A stretch of DNA of 64,000 bases. It comes from Sphingomonas sp. LR60 (GTDB lineage Bacteria; Pseudomonadota; Alphaproteobacteria; Sphingomonadales; Sphingomonadaceae). The position numbers and the translations under genes are program-made. How positions within the stretch are numbered: position 1 is the first letter of the stretch; every line of letters starts with the position of its first letter. Below the pieces are notes generated by a model. The model saw only the letters and a program-made list of their open reading frames with translations, ran no database searches and had not been told where the DNA came from. The DNA lies in assembly GCF_036855935.1 (NCBI RefSeq), contig NZ_JASPFK010000001.1, positions 2,420,501-2,484,500 on the forward strand, read 5' to 3'. Shown in pieces: positions 44,666-54,115 of the stretch.

Positions 44666-45997
44666 ATGCGGCTGCTGGAGGCGTCGCTCGGGCGGCTGAC
44701 CGCGCTGTTCCTCGGTGCGTTCGGTGCCGCGACCGCGCTGACCGGCTATGCCAGCTATTCGGCGTCGCGACACACGATCGAGACGTTGGTCGACCGCCGT
44801 CTCGACGAAGTCAGCCGCGCGCTGCTCGACGAATCGCTGCGGGGAAATGCGGCCGCGATCCTGGCGCGGATCGCGGCCTTGTCCACGCAGCGCGAGACGG
44901 GCGACCTCGGGTTCGAGCTGACCGACGCCAAGGGACAGCGGCTGGGCGGCAACGTGAACGTGTCCGGGCCGGTGCCGCCGGGCTTCTCGACGCTGGGCGA
45001 CAGCGTGCTGCCCGGCACCGCGACGTTCCGGATGCAGCGTCGTGACGCAGGCGGCGGCTTGCACCTGGTGACGCTGGTCGAAACCGAACCGATCGAGGGT
45101 TTCGCCGCGGTGTGGCTGCGCAGCTATGCGCTTGGCTTCGGCCTGATCGTCCTCATCGTCGTCGCGGGCGCGGTGTCGTTCAGCACGATCGTGCGGCGAC
45201 GGATCGGCGAACTGCGCACGACCGCCGAGGCGATCATCGACGGCGACCTGACGCAACGCGTCCCGGTCGAGCCGGGTAGCGGCGCCTTTGCCGGACAGGC
45301 AGCGACCTTCAACCGGATGCTCGACCGGATCGCGGCGCTGGTCGAAAGCCTGCGCCACGTCGGCGGCGATGTCGCGCACGATCTGCGCACGCCGCTGGCA
45401 CGGCTGCGCAGCCGGTTGGCGCTGATCGTCGCCGAAACGCCGACTCCCGCGCTCGAGGCGACGCTGGAGCAATGCGACGAATTGCTCGCGATGTTCTCGG
45501 CGATCCTGCGCATCTCCGAGGTCGAGGGCGGCGAGCGGCGGACGGCCTTCCGCGCCTTTTCGCTGGCGGGGGTGGCAACCGATGTGACCGAAACGCTCGC
45601 GGCGAGCGCCGACGACAGTGGCCATGTCCTGACGCTGACGGCGATCGAGGACGGCGAGATCGAGGGCGACCGGCAATTGTTGACGCAGGCCGCGCTCAAT
45701 CTGGTCGGCAATGCGCTGACGCACAGCCCACCGGGGACGCGGGTGACGGTGGCAGTGACGCGCGCGGCGGCGCAGATGCGGCTGACGGTGACCGACAACG
45801 GACCGGGCATCCCGGCGGAAGGACGCGCGACCGCGTTGCGGCGCTTCGGCCGGCTGGATGCGAGCCGCCATCGTCCCGGGCACGGGTTGGGCCTGCCGCT
45901 GGTCGAGGCGATCGCGCGGATGCACGGCGGGACGCTGTCGTTGGAGGATGCCGGGCCGGGGTTGTGCGCGACGATCGCGGTGCCGGTGGCGGGATAG
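44666..45997 (+). CDS. Two-component sensor histidine kinase (HisKA, HAMP)
   Basis: 443 residues. Membrane helices at about 11-32 and 153-175 flank a periplasmic sensor of about 120 residues; HAMP follows (about 175-228, RRRIGELRTTAEAIIDGDLT). HisKA H-box HVGGDVAHDLRTPLARLRSR with phospho-acceptor His238, then N-box NLVGNALTHSPPGTRV, G1 DNGPGIP and G2 HGLGLPLVEAIARMHGG. It is paired with the OmpR-type regulator one base upstream. The stimulus is unknown. Confidence 0.93.
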   Translation: MRLLEASLGRLTALFLGAFGAATALTGYASYSASRHTIETLVDRRLDEVSRALLDESLRGNAAAILARIAALSTQRETGDLGFELTDAKGQRLGGNVNVSGPVPPGFSTLGDSVLPGTATFRMQRRDAGGGLHLVTLVETEPIEGFAAVWLRSYALGFGLIVLIVVAGAVSFSTIVRRRIGELRTTAEAIIDGDLTQRVPVEPGSGAFAGQAATFNRMLDRIAALVESLRHVGGDVAHDLRTPLARLRSRLALIVAETPTPALEATLEQCDELLAMFSAILRISEVEGGERRTAFRAFSLAGVATDVTETLAASADDSGHVLTLTAIEDGEIEGDRQLLTQAALNLVGNALTHSPPGTRVTVAVTRAAAQMRLTVTDNGPGIPAEGRATALRRFGRLDASRHRPGHGLGLPLVEAIARMHGGTLSLEDAGPGLCATIAVPVAG

Positions 45998-46019
45998 TCG
46001 GTGGGGCGTCGTATGGGGC

Positions 46020-46049
46020 ACGCCCTTCGACAGGCTCAGGGCGAACGGG
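46020..46049. repeat. Family B half-copy 2
   Basis: CGCCCTTCGACAGGCTCAGG followed by GCGAACGGGG: the right arm only, downstream of the histidine kinase gene. The 410-bp gap 45998-46407 holds this, copies A4 and A5 and half-copy B3, and no gene that I can support. Confidence 0.6.
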
Positions 46050-46086
46050 GGAGTTAGATCAGGATGCCGTCGAGCCGACGCACGTT

Positions 46087-46115
46087 CGTCATTGCTTCGC
46101 TGCGCTCGCAATGAC
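46087..46115. repeat. Family A repeat, shortened copy 4
   Basis: CGTCATTGCTTCGCTGCGCTCGCAATGACG: the outermost bases of the left arm joined to the right arm. It is followed by a GTTATGTCATCGCACTGC flank that recurs in similar form after copies A5 and A8. Confidence 0.7.
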
Positions 46116-46229
46116 GGCTCCGGTTCGAAGTTATGTCATCGCACTGCAAAGGCGTCGGTCCGGCACGGAGGCTGAAGGACCCGCGCATCGACAGGTTTGG
46201 GTCGTGATGGAAACGCGTTTACCCAGCAT

Positions 46230-46306
46230 CGTCATTGCGAGCGCAGCGAAGCAATCCAGGGTCGGACCAGGACGCCCTAGATTGCTTCGCTGCGCTCGCA
46301 ATGACG
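46230..46306. repeat. Family A repeat, copy 5
   Basis: Full-length, with left arm CGTCATTGCGAGCGCAGCGA, centre GTCGGACCAGGACGCCCTAG and right arm to AATGACG. The left flank (GATG...CGC...TACC.AGCAT) and right flank (ATGTCATCACACTC) resemble those of copy A8 at 62738, showing that a longer unit was duplicated. Confidence 0.85.
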
Positions 46307-46359
46307 GCTGGGCGCAATTCATGTCATCACACTCGTGGCAAACGGAGGTGTACCCCCAC

Positions 46360-46386
46360 CGTTCGTGCCGAGCCTGTCGAAGCACC
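46360..46386. repeat. Family B half-copy 3
   Basis: CGTTCGTGCCGAGCCTGTCG followed by AAGCACC: the left arm only, just past the queH stop. Confidence 0.6.
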
Positions 46387-46407
46387 TGCCCGATGCGCCT
46401 CGCTGTC

Positions 46408-47073
46408 CTACTCCGCCTTCGTCTCTTCGCCGTAGAACAGCTCGCCCCGCCGGATCTCTTCGCGGCCCTGCGAGACGCGATGCGCGTTGGTGTCGCGCAG
46501 CGAATAGACGCAGCCGCAATATTCCTGCTGGTAGAAATGCTCGCGCTTGGAGATTTCGATCATCCGCGCCGCGCCGCCGGCCTTGCGCCAGTTGAACGTC
46601 CAATAGGCGATATCGGGATAATGCGCCGCGGCCCGCTCGCCGCAATCGTTGATCTGCGCCATGTTCTTCCAGCGCGAGATGCCGAGCGACGAGGTGATGA
46701 CGGGGAAGCCGTGCTCATGCGCGTAAAGGGCGGTCCGCTCGAACCGCATGTCGAAGCACATCGTGCAGCGCAGCCCGCGCTCCGGCTCGAACTCCATCCC
46801 GCGTGCGCGCTTGAACCAGTTGACCGTGTCGTAATCGGCATCGACGAACGGAATGTCGTGCTTCTCGGCGAAGCGGATATTCTCCTCCTTGCGAAGGACA
46901 TATTCCTCCTTGGGGTGGATGTTCGGATTGTAGAAGAAGATCGTGTAGTCGATCCCGCTCGCGGTCATTGCCTCCATCACCTCGCCCGAACAGGGCGCAC
47001 AGCAGGAATGGAGCAGCACTTTCTTCTGCCCGTCGGGCGGGGTCAGCAGCGGGCGGTCGTATTCGGTCGTCAT
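46408..47073 (-). CDS. queH: Epoxyqueuosine reductase QueH
   Basis: 221-residue iron-sulfur enzyme performing the last step of queuosine tRNA modification, reducing epoxyqueuosine to queuosine. It belongs to the QueH (formerly DUF208) type, non-orthologous to QueG. Conserved cysteines: HSCCAPCSG (24, 25, 28), [10 protein letters not shown] (103, 106) and EYCGCVYS (186, 188), which ligate the cluster and adjacent metal. The ATG at 47073 begins [10 protein letters not shown]; the frame open upstream is not conserved-looking. It is flanked by repeats and probably transcribed alone or with the upstream ATPase gene. Confidence 0.93.
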   Translation of the reverse strand: MTTEYDRPLLTPPDGQKKVLLHSCCAPCSGEVMEAMTASGIDYTIFFYNPNIHPKEEYVLRKEENIRFAEKHDIPFVDADYDTVNWFKRARGMEFEPERGLRCTMCFDMRFERTALYAHEHGFPVITSSLGISRWKNMAQINDCGERAAAHYPDIAYWTFNWRKAGGAARMIEISKREHFYQQEYCGCVYSLRDTNAHRVSQGREEIRRGELFYGEETKAE

Positions 47074-47158
47074 GCGCGCCGCCTTAGCGGAAAATGGGCG
47101 GATGGTCAGCGGGGTTTCCGGGAGCAAGCGAACCATCATCGATGATTTGGATGGAGAC

Positions 47159-47224
47159 CGTTCGTGCTGAGCTTGTCGAAGTACGTGCCCGGAACACGTC
47201 CTTCGACAAGCTCAGGACGAACGG
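47159..47224. repeat. Family B inverted repeat, copy 4
   Basis: CGTTCGTGCTGAGCTTGTCG at the left and CTTCGACAAGCTCAGGACGA at the right, ending ACGG, around ACGTGCCCGGAACACGT: an almost perfect 66-bp palindrome. It lies between queH and the HerA-like gene and ends 9 bp past the stop codon of the latter. Confidence 0.85.
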
Positions 47225-47232
47225 CGGGTTTT

Positions 47233-48870
47233 TCAGCGCCGCATCAACCCGCCGAGCACGCCGCGCACCACCTGCCCCAGCAAGCCGCCGCTGCTGGCAC
47301 CGCGCCGCGAGCCACCGAACACCGCCTTGGTCACTTCGTTCGCCACCGCGCGTCCGACCGCCGACGAAGCCGAGCGCGACGCCGAGGTCATCGCGCGGTT
47401 CCACGGATCGCTCGACGACTCGCGCTCGGTCGCACGGCGCGCGCGGTCTTCCTCGCGGGCGGCGCGATCCGCCTCGCGCGCGGTACGCGCATCTTCCTTC
47501 GCCTGTGCCGCCGCCGTCTTCTCCGCATCGGTCGACGCACGCGCTGCGGCCGCCGCAGCGGCGGCCTCCTGGGTCTTGGCGGCGAGCAGTTCCTCCGCCG
47601 ACTCGCGATCGACCAGCGTGTCGTACTTCGTGCCGATCGCATCGGTCTGGATCAGCGCGCGACGCTCCTCAGGCGTCACCGGGCCGACGCGGCTCGACGG
47701 CGGCCGGATCAGCGTGCGCTGCACCGGCGACGGCGCGCCGTCGCGCTGCAGCAACGACACCAGCGCCTCGCCGGTGCGCAACTCGGTGATCGCGGTCGCG
47801 ACATCGACGCCGGGGTTGGCGCGGAACGTCTCGGCCGCGGCCTGCACCGCCTTGCGGTCGCGCGGGGTGAAGGCGTTCAGCTTGTGCTGGATGCGGTTGC
47901 CCAATTGCCCCGCGACGCTGTCGGGCACGTCGATCGGGTTCTGCGTGATGAAATAGACGCCGACGCCCTTCGAGCGGATCAGCCGCACCACCTGTTCGAT
48001 GCGGTCCATCAACGCGGGCGGCGCCTCGTCGAACAGCAAGTGCGCCTCGTCGAAGAAGAAGCATAGCTTCGGCTTGTCGGCGTCGCCGATCTCGGGAAGG
48101 AATTCGAACATTTCGCCGAGCAGCCACAGCAGGAACGTCGAATAGAGCTGCGGCGATGCCATCAACTTGTCGGCGGCGAGGATGTTGACCAGCCCCCGCC
48201 CGTTGTCGTCGGTGCCGAACAGGTCCGCCAGCGCCAGCGCAGGCTCGCCGAAGAAATGCTCCGCCCCCTGTGCGCGCAATTGCAGCAGCGCGCGCTGGAT
48301 CGCACCGACCGATTGCTTCGAGACGTTGCCGTAGCGGGTGGTCAGTTCCTCGGCACGCTCGGCATAATGCGCGAGCATCGCTTGCAGATCGTCGAGATCG
48401 AGCAGCAACAGCCCTTCCTCGTCGGCGACGTGGAAGGCGATCGTCAGCACGCCCTCCTGCACCGCATTCAGCCCCATCAGCCGCGCGAGCAGCAGCGGCC
48501 CCATCTCGCTGATCGTGGTGCGGACCGGATGGCCCTGCTCGCCGAACAGATCCCAGAATTGCACCGGCGTATCGGCATAATGCCAGTCGCTCGCCCCGAT
48601 CTCGGCAGCGCGCGCGGCGAAGGCTTCGTGCGTCTTGGCGGTCGCTGCGCCGGGCATCGCGAGTCCCGACAGATCGCCCTTCACGTCGGCGAGGAAACAG
48701 GCGACCCCGGCGTTCGAGAAGCCCTCGACGATCCCCTGCAAGGTCACGGTCTTGCCGGTGCCGGTCGCGCCAGCGATCAATCCGTGGCGATTGGCGCGCG
48801 CCAGGTCGAGCCGCTGCGGATCGGCCCCGCCCTCGCCTGCGCCGATCAATATGGTGCCGCCGTCCGCCAC
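47233..48870 (-). CDS. HerA-like ATPase (DUF853 family)
   Basis: 545 residues. P-loop GATGTGKT (34-41), HADVKGDLSG-type segment FLADVKGDLSGLAM, Walker B FFFDEAHLLFDEAP, and FITQNPIDVPDSVAGQLGNR mark the DUF853 family, which is related to HerA/FtsK translocases; the cellular role is unsettled, probably DNA or protein translocation. A long Ala/Arg/Glu-rich segment (about 420-500, with AAAAAAAARAS and EEDRARRATERE) is predicted coiled coil, and the Gly-rich C-terminus ends GQVVRGVLGGLMRR. I chose GTG 48870 because GGGAGAGAAAGC precedes it. Full-length for the family. Confidence 0.88.
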   Translation of the reverse strand: MADGGTILIGAGEGGADPQRLDLARANRHGLIAGATGTGKTVTLQGIVEGFSNAGVACFLADVKGDLSGLAMPGAATAKTHEAFAARAAEIGASDWHYADTPVQFWDLFGEQGHPVRTTISEMGPLLLARLMGLNAVQEGVLTIAFHVADEEGLLLLDLDDLQAMLAHYAERAEELTTRYGNVSKQSVGAIQRALLQLRAQGAEHFFGEPALALADLFGTDDNGRGLVNILAADKLMASPQLYSTFLLWLLGEMFEFLPEIGDADKPKLCFFFDEAHLLFDEAPPALMDRIEQVVRLIRSKGVGVYFITQNPIDVPDSVAGQLGNRIQHKLNAFTPRDRKAVQAAAETFRANPGVDVATAITELRTGEALVSLLQRDGAPSPVQRTLIRPPSSRVGPVTPEERRALIQTDAIGTKYDTLVDRESAEELLAAKTQEAAAAAAAARASTDAEKTAAAQAKEDARTAREADRAAREEDRARRATERESSSDPWNRAMTSASRSASSAVGRAVANEVTKAVFGGSRRGASSGGLLGQVVRGVLGGLMRR

Positions 48871-49097
48871 GCTTTCTCTCCCAAGCAAAGGGCCACCGCA
48901 TCATGCGATGCGATGGCCCGATTGGCTAGGACTTCGTCGCCTCGTTCACTTCGTCACTCCGGAGTTGTTCCGGGGTCCACCGTTCCGCGCACTTGATGGC
49001 TTTGTGCGTCGCGTCGCCGTGGATGCCGGAACACGTCCGGCATGACGGAGGAAGTTCGGTGGCGGTTTAGATCACAGCCTCTGTGACAGCAAAGGCG

Positions 49098-50651
49098 TTA
49101 CTTGATCTTCACCGCAACGAAACCACCGGTCTGGCGACCGCGGGTTAGGCTGAGCAATACCGAGGGCCGGCCTGCCGCCTTGGCCGCGGCGACGATGCGC
49201 GCGACATCGGCGCCGGTCCGCACCGGCTGCGAGTTGACTGCCGAAATCACGTCGCCGCGCTTCAGCTTCTGCCCCGCATCGCTCGACGGGTCGACGCCCG
49301 CGACGACCACGCCCTGCACGGTAGAATCGACGCCGATCGAGCGCGCGATCTGCGGGGTGAGCGGCTGGACCGAGATGCCGAGCGAGCTCGATCCCGGTGT
49401 CGCCTGCGCGCCGCTGTCATCGTCGGGCAGCCCGTCGTCACCTTCGCCGTCGCCGTTGATCGCGGCAAGCTGATCGTCGGTCGGACGCGTCGCCACGACG
49501 GCGTTGAGCGACTGGCGCTTGCCATCGCGAATTACGTCGAGCTTGATCGTCGAGCCCGGCGCGGCATCAGCGACCAGTGACGACAGCGTGCGGTCCGGCG
49601 TCACCGCCTGGCCGTTGATCGCAACTACGACGTCGCCCGCGCGCAGCCCGGCCTTGGCACCCGGGCCGCCCGGCTCGACCCGGCCGATGATCTCGCCCTG
49701 ATCCTTAGGCAGACCCAGCGCGCCGGCAATGTCGTCCGTCATCCGCTGGATGCTGACGCCCAGATAGCCGCGCTTGACCACTTCGCCCTTCATCAGCGTG
49801 GCGAGGATCGGCTTGGCCTCGGTTGCCGGGATCGCGAAGCCGATGCCGATGTTGCCGCCCGACTGCGAATAGATCTGGCTGTTGATGCCGATCACTTCGC
49901 CGTTCAGGTTGAACATCGGGCCACCCGAATTTCCCTGATTGATCGCGGCATCGGTCTGGATGAAGGTATCGAACGGACCGCCGCCGGTCTGACGATGCAC
50001 CGCCGAGACGATGCCCGCGGTCACGGTGCCGCCGAGCCCGAACGGCTGCCCGATCGCGACCACCCAGTCGCCGACGCGCGCACGGCTCGAGTCGCCGAGC
50101 TTCACGAACGGCAGCGGGGTCGGCGAGGTGATCTTGAGCACCGCAAGGTCCGAGGTCGGATCGCGGCCGATCAGCTTGGCCTTGTATTCCTTCTTGTCCT
50201 GCAGCGTGACGGTGATCGACTCGACCGTCGCACCCTTCGCCGCCGGCGCGATGACGTGATTGTTGGTCACGACATAACCGTCCGCCGAGATCAGGAAGCC
50301 CGACCCGAGCGACTGGCCCTCGCGCGTGACCGGCGCGCCGCCGCCGCCACCGCCACCGCCGCCGCCGAACTGGCCAAACAGGTCGCCGAACGGTGTGCCC
50401 GCGAACGGGTTCGGCTGCTGCTGCACCGTCACCTTCTGCGTGGTGGAGATGTTGACCACCGCCGGCTGAAGCTTGGCGACCATGTCGGCGAAGCTCATCG
50501 GCGCACCGGCGCGCGGCGCCGCTGCGCTGATCGCCCCCGGCTCGTTCTGCGCGATCTGCGCGGTGGCCGGGTTCTGGAGCGCGAGCGACGCGGCCGTGCC
50601 GCCTAGCAGCAGGGCGCCGGTCAGGGCGTAAGCGTAACGCACGGTTTTCAT
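49098..50651 (-). CDS. degP: Periplasmic Do-type serine protease (DegP/HtrA)
   Basis: 517-residue envelope quality-control protease. The N-terminal hydrophobic segment (about 8-25) is a signal peptide or anchor. The trypsin-like domain has His132 (VVTNNHVIAP), Asp168 (TSDLAVLK) and Ser242 (NQGNSGGPMF); two PDZ domains follow (LGVSIQRMTDD... and LGISVQPLTPQ...). An unusual run of ten glycines (96-105) lies in the LA loop before the catalytic domain. It is downstream of hflC in the same direction (100 bp), an arrangement common in alphaproteobacteria that links membrane and periplasmic proteolysis. Confidence 0.94.
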   Translation of the reverse strand: MKTVRYAYALTGALLLGGTAASLALQNPATAQIAQNEPGAISAAAPRAGAPMSFADMVAKLQPAVVNISTTQKVTVQQQPNPFAGTPFGDLFGQFGGGGGGGGGGAPVTREGQSLGSGFLISADGYVVTNNHVIAPAAKGATVESITVTLQDKKEYKAKLIGRDPTSDLAVLKITSPTPLPFVKLGDSSRARVGDWVVAIGQPFGLGGTVTAGIVSAVHRQTGGGPFDTFIQTDAAINQGNSGGPMFNLNGEVIGINSQIYSQSGGNIGIGFAIPATEAKPILATLMKGEVVKRGYLGVSIQRMTDDIAGALGLPKDQGEIIGRVEPGGPGAKAGLRAGDVVVAINGQAVTPDRTLSSLVADAAPGSTIKLDVIRDGKRQSLNAVVATRPTDDQLAAINGDGEGDDGLPDDDSGAQATPGSSSLGISVQPLTPQIARSIGVDSTVQGVVVAGVDPSSDAGQKLKRGDVISAVNSQPVRTGADVARIVAAAKAAGRPSVLLSLTRGRQTGGFVAVKIK

Positions 50652-50751
50652 GTCCTCTTGGTCACCCGATCCGAAAGTGAAGAATACATTGCCCCATGTG
50701 CGGCAATCCTGATGAACGGCGTTTGAATATGAACGGCGCGCTCATCGTCGA

Positions 50752-51627
50752 TTAACGACCACCGCCTTCGAACGCGCGAAGATAGCCATTGTTCGGGCTC
50801 ATGATGATATTGGTCGAACCTTCCGGCTGCGGCCCGCCATCGGCACCGAACGTATGGCGATAGCTCTGCATCGCACGATAGAAGTCATAGAAATCAGCAT
50901 CCTTGCTGAACGCCTCGGCATAGATGCGCGCGGCTTGCGCATCGGCCTCGGCGCGGACGATCTGCGCCTGCTTCTGACCCTGCGCGCGGATCGTGTTCGC
51001 CTCCTGCTGCCGCGCGGTCCGCATCCGCTGAAGCGCGCTGTCGAGCGGGCTGCCCTCGGGCAGGTCGGCATGCTTGATCCGCACGTCGACGATCTCCGCA
51101 CCATATTGGCGCGCCGAGCCCTGCAACGAATTCTGGATCGCATCCATGACCGCGCCGCGTTCCGGGCTGAGCAACACCGCGAACGGCACCTTGCCGAGTT
51201 CGTTGCGCAGCGCCGTACCGAGCAGCGGGCGCAGCTGATCCGCCACGCGCTCCTCGGTGTTCGAGGTGCTGCCGGTCGACGTCACCGCCTTCAGCGGATC
51301 GACGATGCGGAAGCGCGCATAGGCGTCGACGTTGAGCCGCAGCTGATCGGTCGACAGCACCAGCGTATTGTCGAGATCGGCGTCGAGCACGCGCTTGTCG
51401 ACCCAGACGATCTTGTCGATGAACGGCACGCGCGCGATCACGCCCGCGCCGGTGTTGCCGATCATCTGCCCCGGTTGCCACTGGTTGACCAGCCGCACCG
51501 GATTGTTGAGCCGCAGGACCACAGCCTGCTGCGTCTCGGGCACGATCGCGAAGGTCGCCGCGGCGAGGATCGCCAGCACCAGCGCCAGCATCCCGATCGC
51601 GATCGGGTTACGCATCACCTGGTGCAT
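50752..51627 (-). CDS. hflC: HflC, modulator of FtsH protease
   Basis: 291-residue SPFH-domain membrane protein that with HflK forms a cage around FtsH. An N-terminal membrane helix (about 9-28) is followed by the SPFH/band-7 domain (VVLRLNNPVRLV...) and a helical region (LQRMRTARQQEANTIRAQGQ, AEADAQAARIYAEAF). ATG 51627 has AGGAGG 9 nt upstream and overlaps the hflK end by 20 nt; ATG 51615 is possible. The last residues (NNGYLRAFEGGGR) are typical of the alphaproteobacterial HflC tail. Intact. Confidence 0.94.
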   Translation of the reverse strand: MHQVMRNPIAIGMLALVLAILAAATFAIVPETQQAVVLRLNNPVRLVNQWQPGQMIGNTGAGVIARVPFIDKIVWVDKRVLDADLDNTLVLSTDQLRLNVDAYARFRIVDPLKAVTSTGSTSNTEERVADQLRPLLGTALRNELGKVPFAVLLSPERGAVMDAIQNSLQGSARQYGAEIVDVRIKHADLPEGSPLDSALQRMRTARQQEANTIRAQGQKQAQIVRAEADAQAARIYAEAFSKDADFYDFYRAMQSYRHTFGADGGPQPEGSTNIIMSPNNGYLRAFEGGGR

Positions 51628-52738
51628 CAGCGCTGCCCTCCTGCGCGGGGGCGGTCGTCGTGGTCGTGGTCGTGCTTCCCTGCGTCGGCTCGACCAGCTT
51701 CTTCGCGCGATCGAGCGGCAGATACGGCGTGACGCCGGGTGTCTCGACGATCGTCTTGTCGGTCTTGGCCAGCACGGCCTCCATCGTCTCGTAATACATG
51801 CGGCGACGCGTCACCTCTGGGGCGAGGCGATATTGCGCATAGACCTGGTCGAAGGCCGACGCCTCACCCTGGGCGCGCGCGATCACCTGCTGCGAATAGC
51901 TGCGCGCGTTGTTGAGGTTGCCGACGGCTTCCTGCTGAGCGGCGGTGACGGCGTTGAAGTCGTCGACCAGGGCCGCAGGCGGCGACGCCTGCTTGATCGA
52001 GACGCCCTGCACGCGCACCCCGGCCTGATAGCTGTCGAGGATCTGCTGCATGACCTGCGTCACGCGCGCCTCGATCAGCCCACGCCCTGCACCGATCGCG
52101 TCGTTCATCCGCGTCGTGGCCAGCACCGCGCGCATCGCGCTCTCGGCGGTCGCGCGGACGGTTTCCTGCGGGTCCTTGATCTCGAACACGTAATTGCGCG
52201 GATCGGACACGCGCCAGCGCACCGTATAAGCAAGGTCGATGATGTTCTGGTCACCGGTCAGCACCGTTTCCCCGCCGTCCTGCGGGAATTCGTCGGTGCG
52301 CACCTGCTCGACGTCGACCTTGGTGACGTTGACGATCGGCGCAGGAAGGGTGACGCGGATGCCGGGCTCCAGCATCCCGGAATATTTGCCGAAGTAGGTG
52401 ACGACCCCGCGCTGCTGCGGCCCGATCTGGTGGAAGGACGTGAGCAGCAGCCAGACCGCGATCAGCAATCCGACGCCGATCAGCCACAAGGTTCGCGCCG
52501 ACGTGCCGAGCGGCAATTGCGGACGACCGCCGCCCCCGCCGCCACCGCCGCCGACGCGCGTCTTCTTGAGGAATTCGTCGAGCGCGGTCGGCTTCGACGA
52601 ACCGCGCCGCCCACCCGGGGGCACCGACCACGGATTGCGCGGGCCGGCACTGTCGTCGCCGCCGCCTCCCCACGGTCCATTATTGTTGTCGGCAGCAAGG
52701 ATGATCGGGCGCCGGAGCCAGCGTCGCAGGATGGTCAT
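51608..52738 (-). CDS. hflK: HflK, partner of HflC
   Basis: 376 residues: a disordered Gly/Asn-rich N-terminus (GPWGGGGDDSAGPRNPW, then nine glycines at about 63-71), one membrane helix (about 85-100), the SPFH domain (QRGVVTYFGKYSGMLEPGIR), a helical part, and a low-complexity Thr-rich tail (STTTTTTTAPA). It forms the membrane HflKC complex that regulates FtsH. It is divergent from mrp with 71 bp between starts, and the first gene of hflK-hflC-degP. Confidence 0.93.
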   Translation of the reverse strand: MTILRRWLRRPIILAADNNNGPWGGGGDDSAGPRNPWSVPPGGRRGSSKPTALDEFLKKTRVGGGGGGGGGRPQLPLGTSARTLWLIGVGLLIAVWLLLTSFHQIGPQQRGVVTYFGKYSGMLEPGIRVTLPAPIVNVTKVDVEQVRTDEFPQDGGETVLTGDQNIIDLAYTVRWRVSDPRNYVFEIKDPQETVRATAESAMRAVLATTRMNDAIGAGRGLIEARVTQVMQQILDSYQAGVRVQGVSIKQASPPAALVDDFNAVTAAQQEAVGNLNNARSYSQQVIARAQGEASAFDQVYAQYRLAPEVTRRRMYYETMEAVLAKTDKTIVETPGVTPYLPLDRAKKLVEPTQGSTTTTTTTAPAQEGSADAPGDA

Positions 52739-52809
52739 GTGGTCTTTATAGGTGCGCCGTTCACGAAAAACAGTGGCAAGCGGCCTGCACGCGCCTACGG
52801 ATCGCCGCC

Positions 52810-53755
52810 ATGGACCAGAAAGATGTGGCAGCAGCCGTCGCCTCGGTGGCCGGAACCCGTGCGACCGTCCGAATCGAGGGACAGCGGATCGGCGTGGTGA
52901 TCGACGCCGCAGGGCTCGACGCGACCGCGCGCGACGCGCTGGAAGCGAGCGTGCGGATGGCGGCGGAGCGGCCGGGCTATGAGGTGCGCACCGTCGTCAC
53001 CGCAGAGCGTGTCGCGCGCCGGATCATCGCGGTCGCCAGCGGCAAGGGCGGCGTCGGCAAGTCGACGCTGTCCGCGAATCTTGCGATCGCGCTGGCCAAG
53101 GCCGGGCGGCGCACCGGGCTGGTCGATGCCGACATCTATGGTCCGTCGCAGCCGCGGCTGATGGCGGTGGAAGGCACCCGACCCGAGGCGCGCGACAAAG
53201 TGTTGCTGCCGGTCGCGACGCCTTATGGCGTGCCGCTGTTGTCGATGGGGCAGTTGGTCGAGCCCGGCCGCGCGATCGCGTGGCGCGGACCGATGACCGC
53301 GGGCGCGCTGGGGCAGTTGATCGATGCCGACTGGGGCGCGACCGACACGTTGGTGGTCGACCTGCCCCCCGGCACCGGCGACGTGCAACTGACGATGGTG
53401 CAGAAGCATCGCCCGGCGGGTGCGGTGATCGTCTCGACCCCGCAGGACCTCGCGCTGATCGACGCACGCCGCGCGATCGACCTGTTCGAAAAGGCAGGCG
53501 TGCCGATCATCGGGCTGGTCGAGAATATGGCGGGCTATTCCTGCCCGCATTGCGGCGAAGTGTCGGATCCGTTCGGTCACGGTGGTGCGGAGGCGGCGGC
53601 GCGAGAGGCGGGGATTGCGTTTCTGGGGCGCGTGCCGCTGGATATCGCGATCTCGCACTGCCTCGGACGCGGGGCAGCCGCCGGCGGCGCTGGCGGACGA
53701 CCGCGTGTTCGCTCCGATCGCGGCGCAGGTCGCGGCGTGGCTGGCGGCGGGGTGA
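52810..53755 (+). pseudogene. mrp: Mrp/ApbC-type Fe-S cluster carrier ATPase, frameshifted near the C-terminus
   Basis: P-loop NTPase that delivers [4Fe-4S] clusters. Seen: N-terminal MIP18-like part, deviant Walker A SGKGGVGKST (77-86), DIYGPSQPRL, AWRGPMTAGALGQLIDADWG, VVDLPPGTGD and cluster-binding Cys245/Cys248 in GYSCPHCGE. After LDIAI the frame runs into SHCLGRGAAAGG. Removing one T at 53653 gives IRTASDAGQPPAALADDRVF and a normal end AAQVAAWLAAG at 53755, 314 residues. As written the product reaches 53781 with an altered last about 40 residues; the essential core is intact, so it might still function. Sequencing error or recent mutation. Confidence 0.85.
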
Positions 53756-53833
53756 GTGGGTGTGTGCCGCTGCGGAGTTGATCCGGGGGCTGTTGTTCGT
53801 GCGGTGGGGCGGTCGAACATCATGCGCGCGCGG

Positions 53834-53866
53834 CGCACGTCCTTCGACAATCTCAGGACGAACGGG
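53834..53866. repeat. Family B half-copy 5
   Basis: CGCACGTCCTTCGACAATCT followed by CAGGACGAACGGG: the right arm of the family B palindrome. The 360-bp gap 53756-54115 holds this, a family C hairpin and family A copy 6, and no gene. Confidence 0.65.
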
Positions 53867-53968
53867 GTGGGGGAAACCCGGCACCTATGGTGAGGGCGAG
53901 GCATCTCCTCACACGTCACCCCAGGCTCCCACTTCCTCTTTCACGCGCGTGAGGAAAAAGAAGCGGGG

Positions 53969-53987
53969 CCCCGGATCAAGTCCGGGG
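53969..53987. repeat. Family C hairpin CCCCGGATCAAGTCCGGGG
   Basis: 7-bp perfect stem with a 5-nt loop, the same element as the hairpin at 3619. TGACG follows, as in many sphingomonad copies. Confidence 0.65.
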
Positions 53988-54002
53988 TGACGAGGACAAG
54001 AT

Positions 54003-54107
54003 CGTCATTGCGAGCGTAGCGAAGCAATCCAGGGCCGGATCAGGACGCCCTGGATTGCTTCGCTACGCTCGCAATGACGGGACTAACCCAATTGCTCGCA
54101 ATGACGG
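54003..54107. repeat. Family A repeat, copy 6, with an extra right half
   Basis: A full copy at 54003-54079 (arms CGTCATTGCGAGCGTAGCGA and GCTCGCAATGACG, centre GGCCGGATCAGGACGCC identical to copy 7) is followed by an additional ATTGCTCGCAATGACGG at 54091-54107, a partial second unit. Confidence 0.85.
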
Positions 54108-54115
54108 CCCGAACC

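Noticed and set aside
45998..46407. Repeat-rich gap as a CRISPR or tandem array
   Set aside because: The repeats are inverted palindromes of two different families in irregular spacing, not direct repeats with regular unique spacers, and no cas genes exist in the window.
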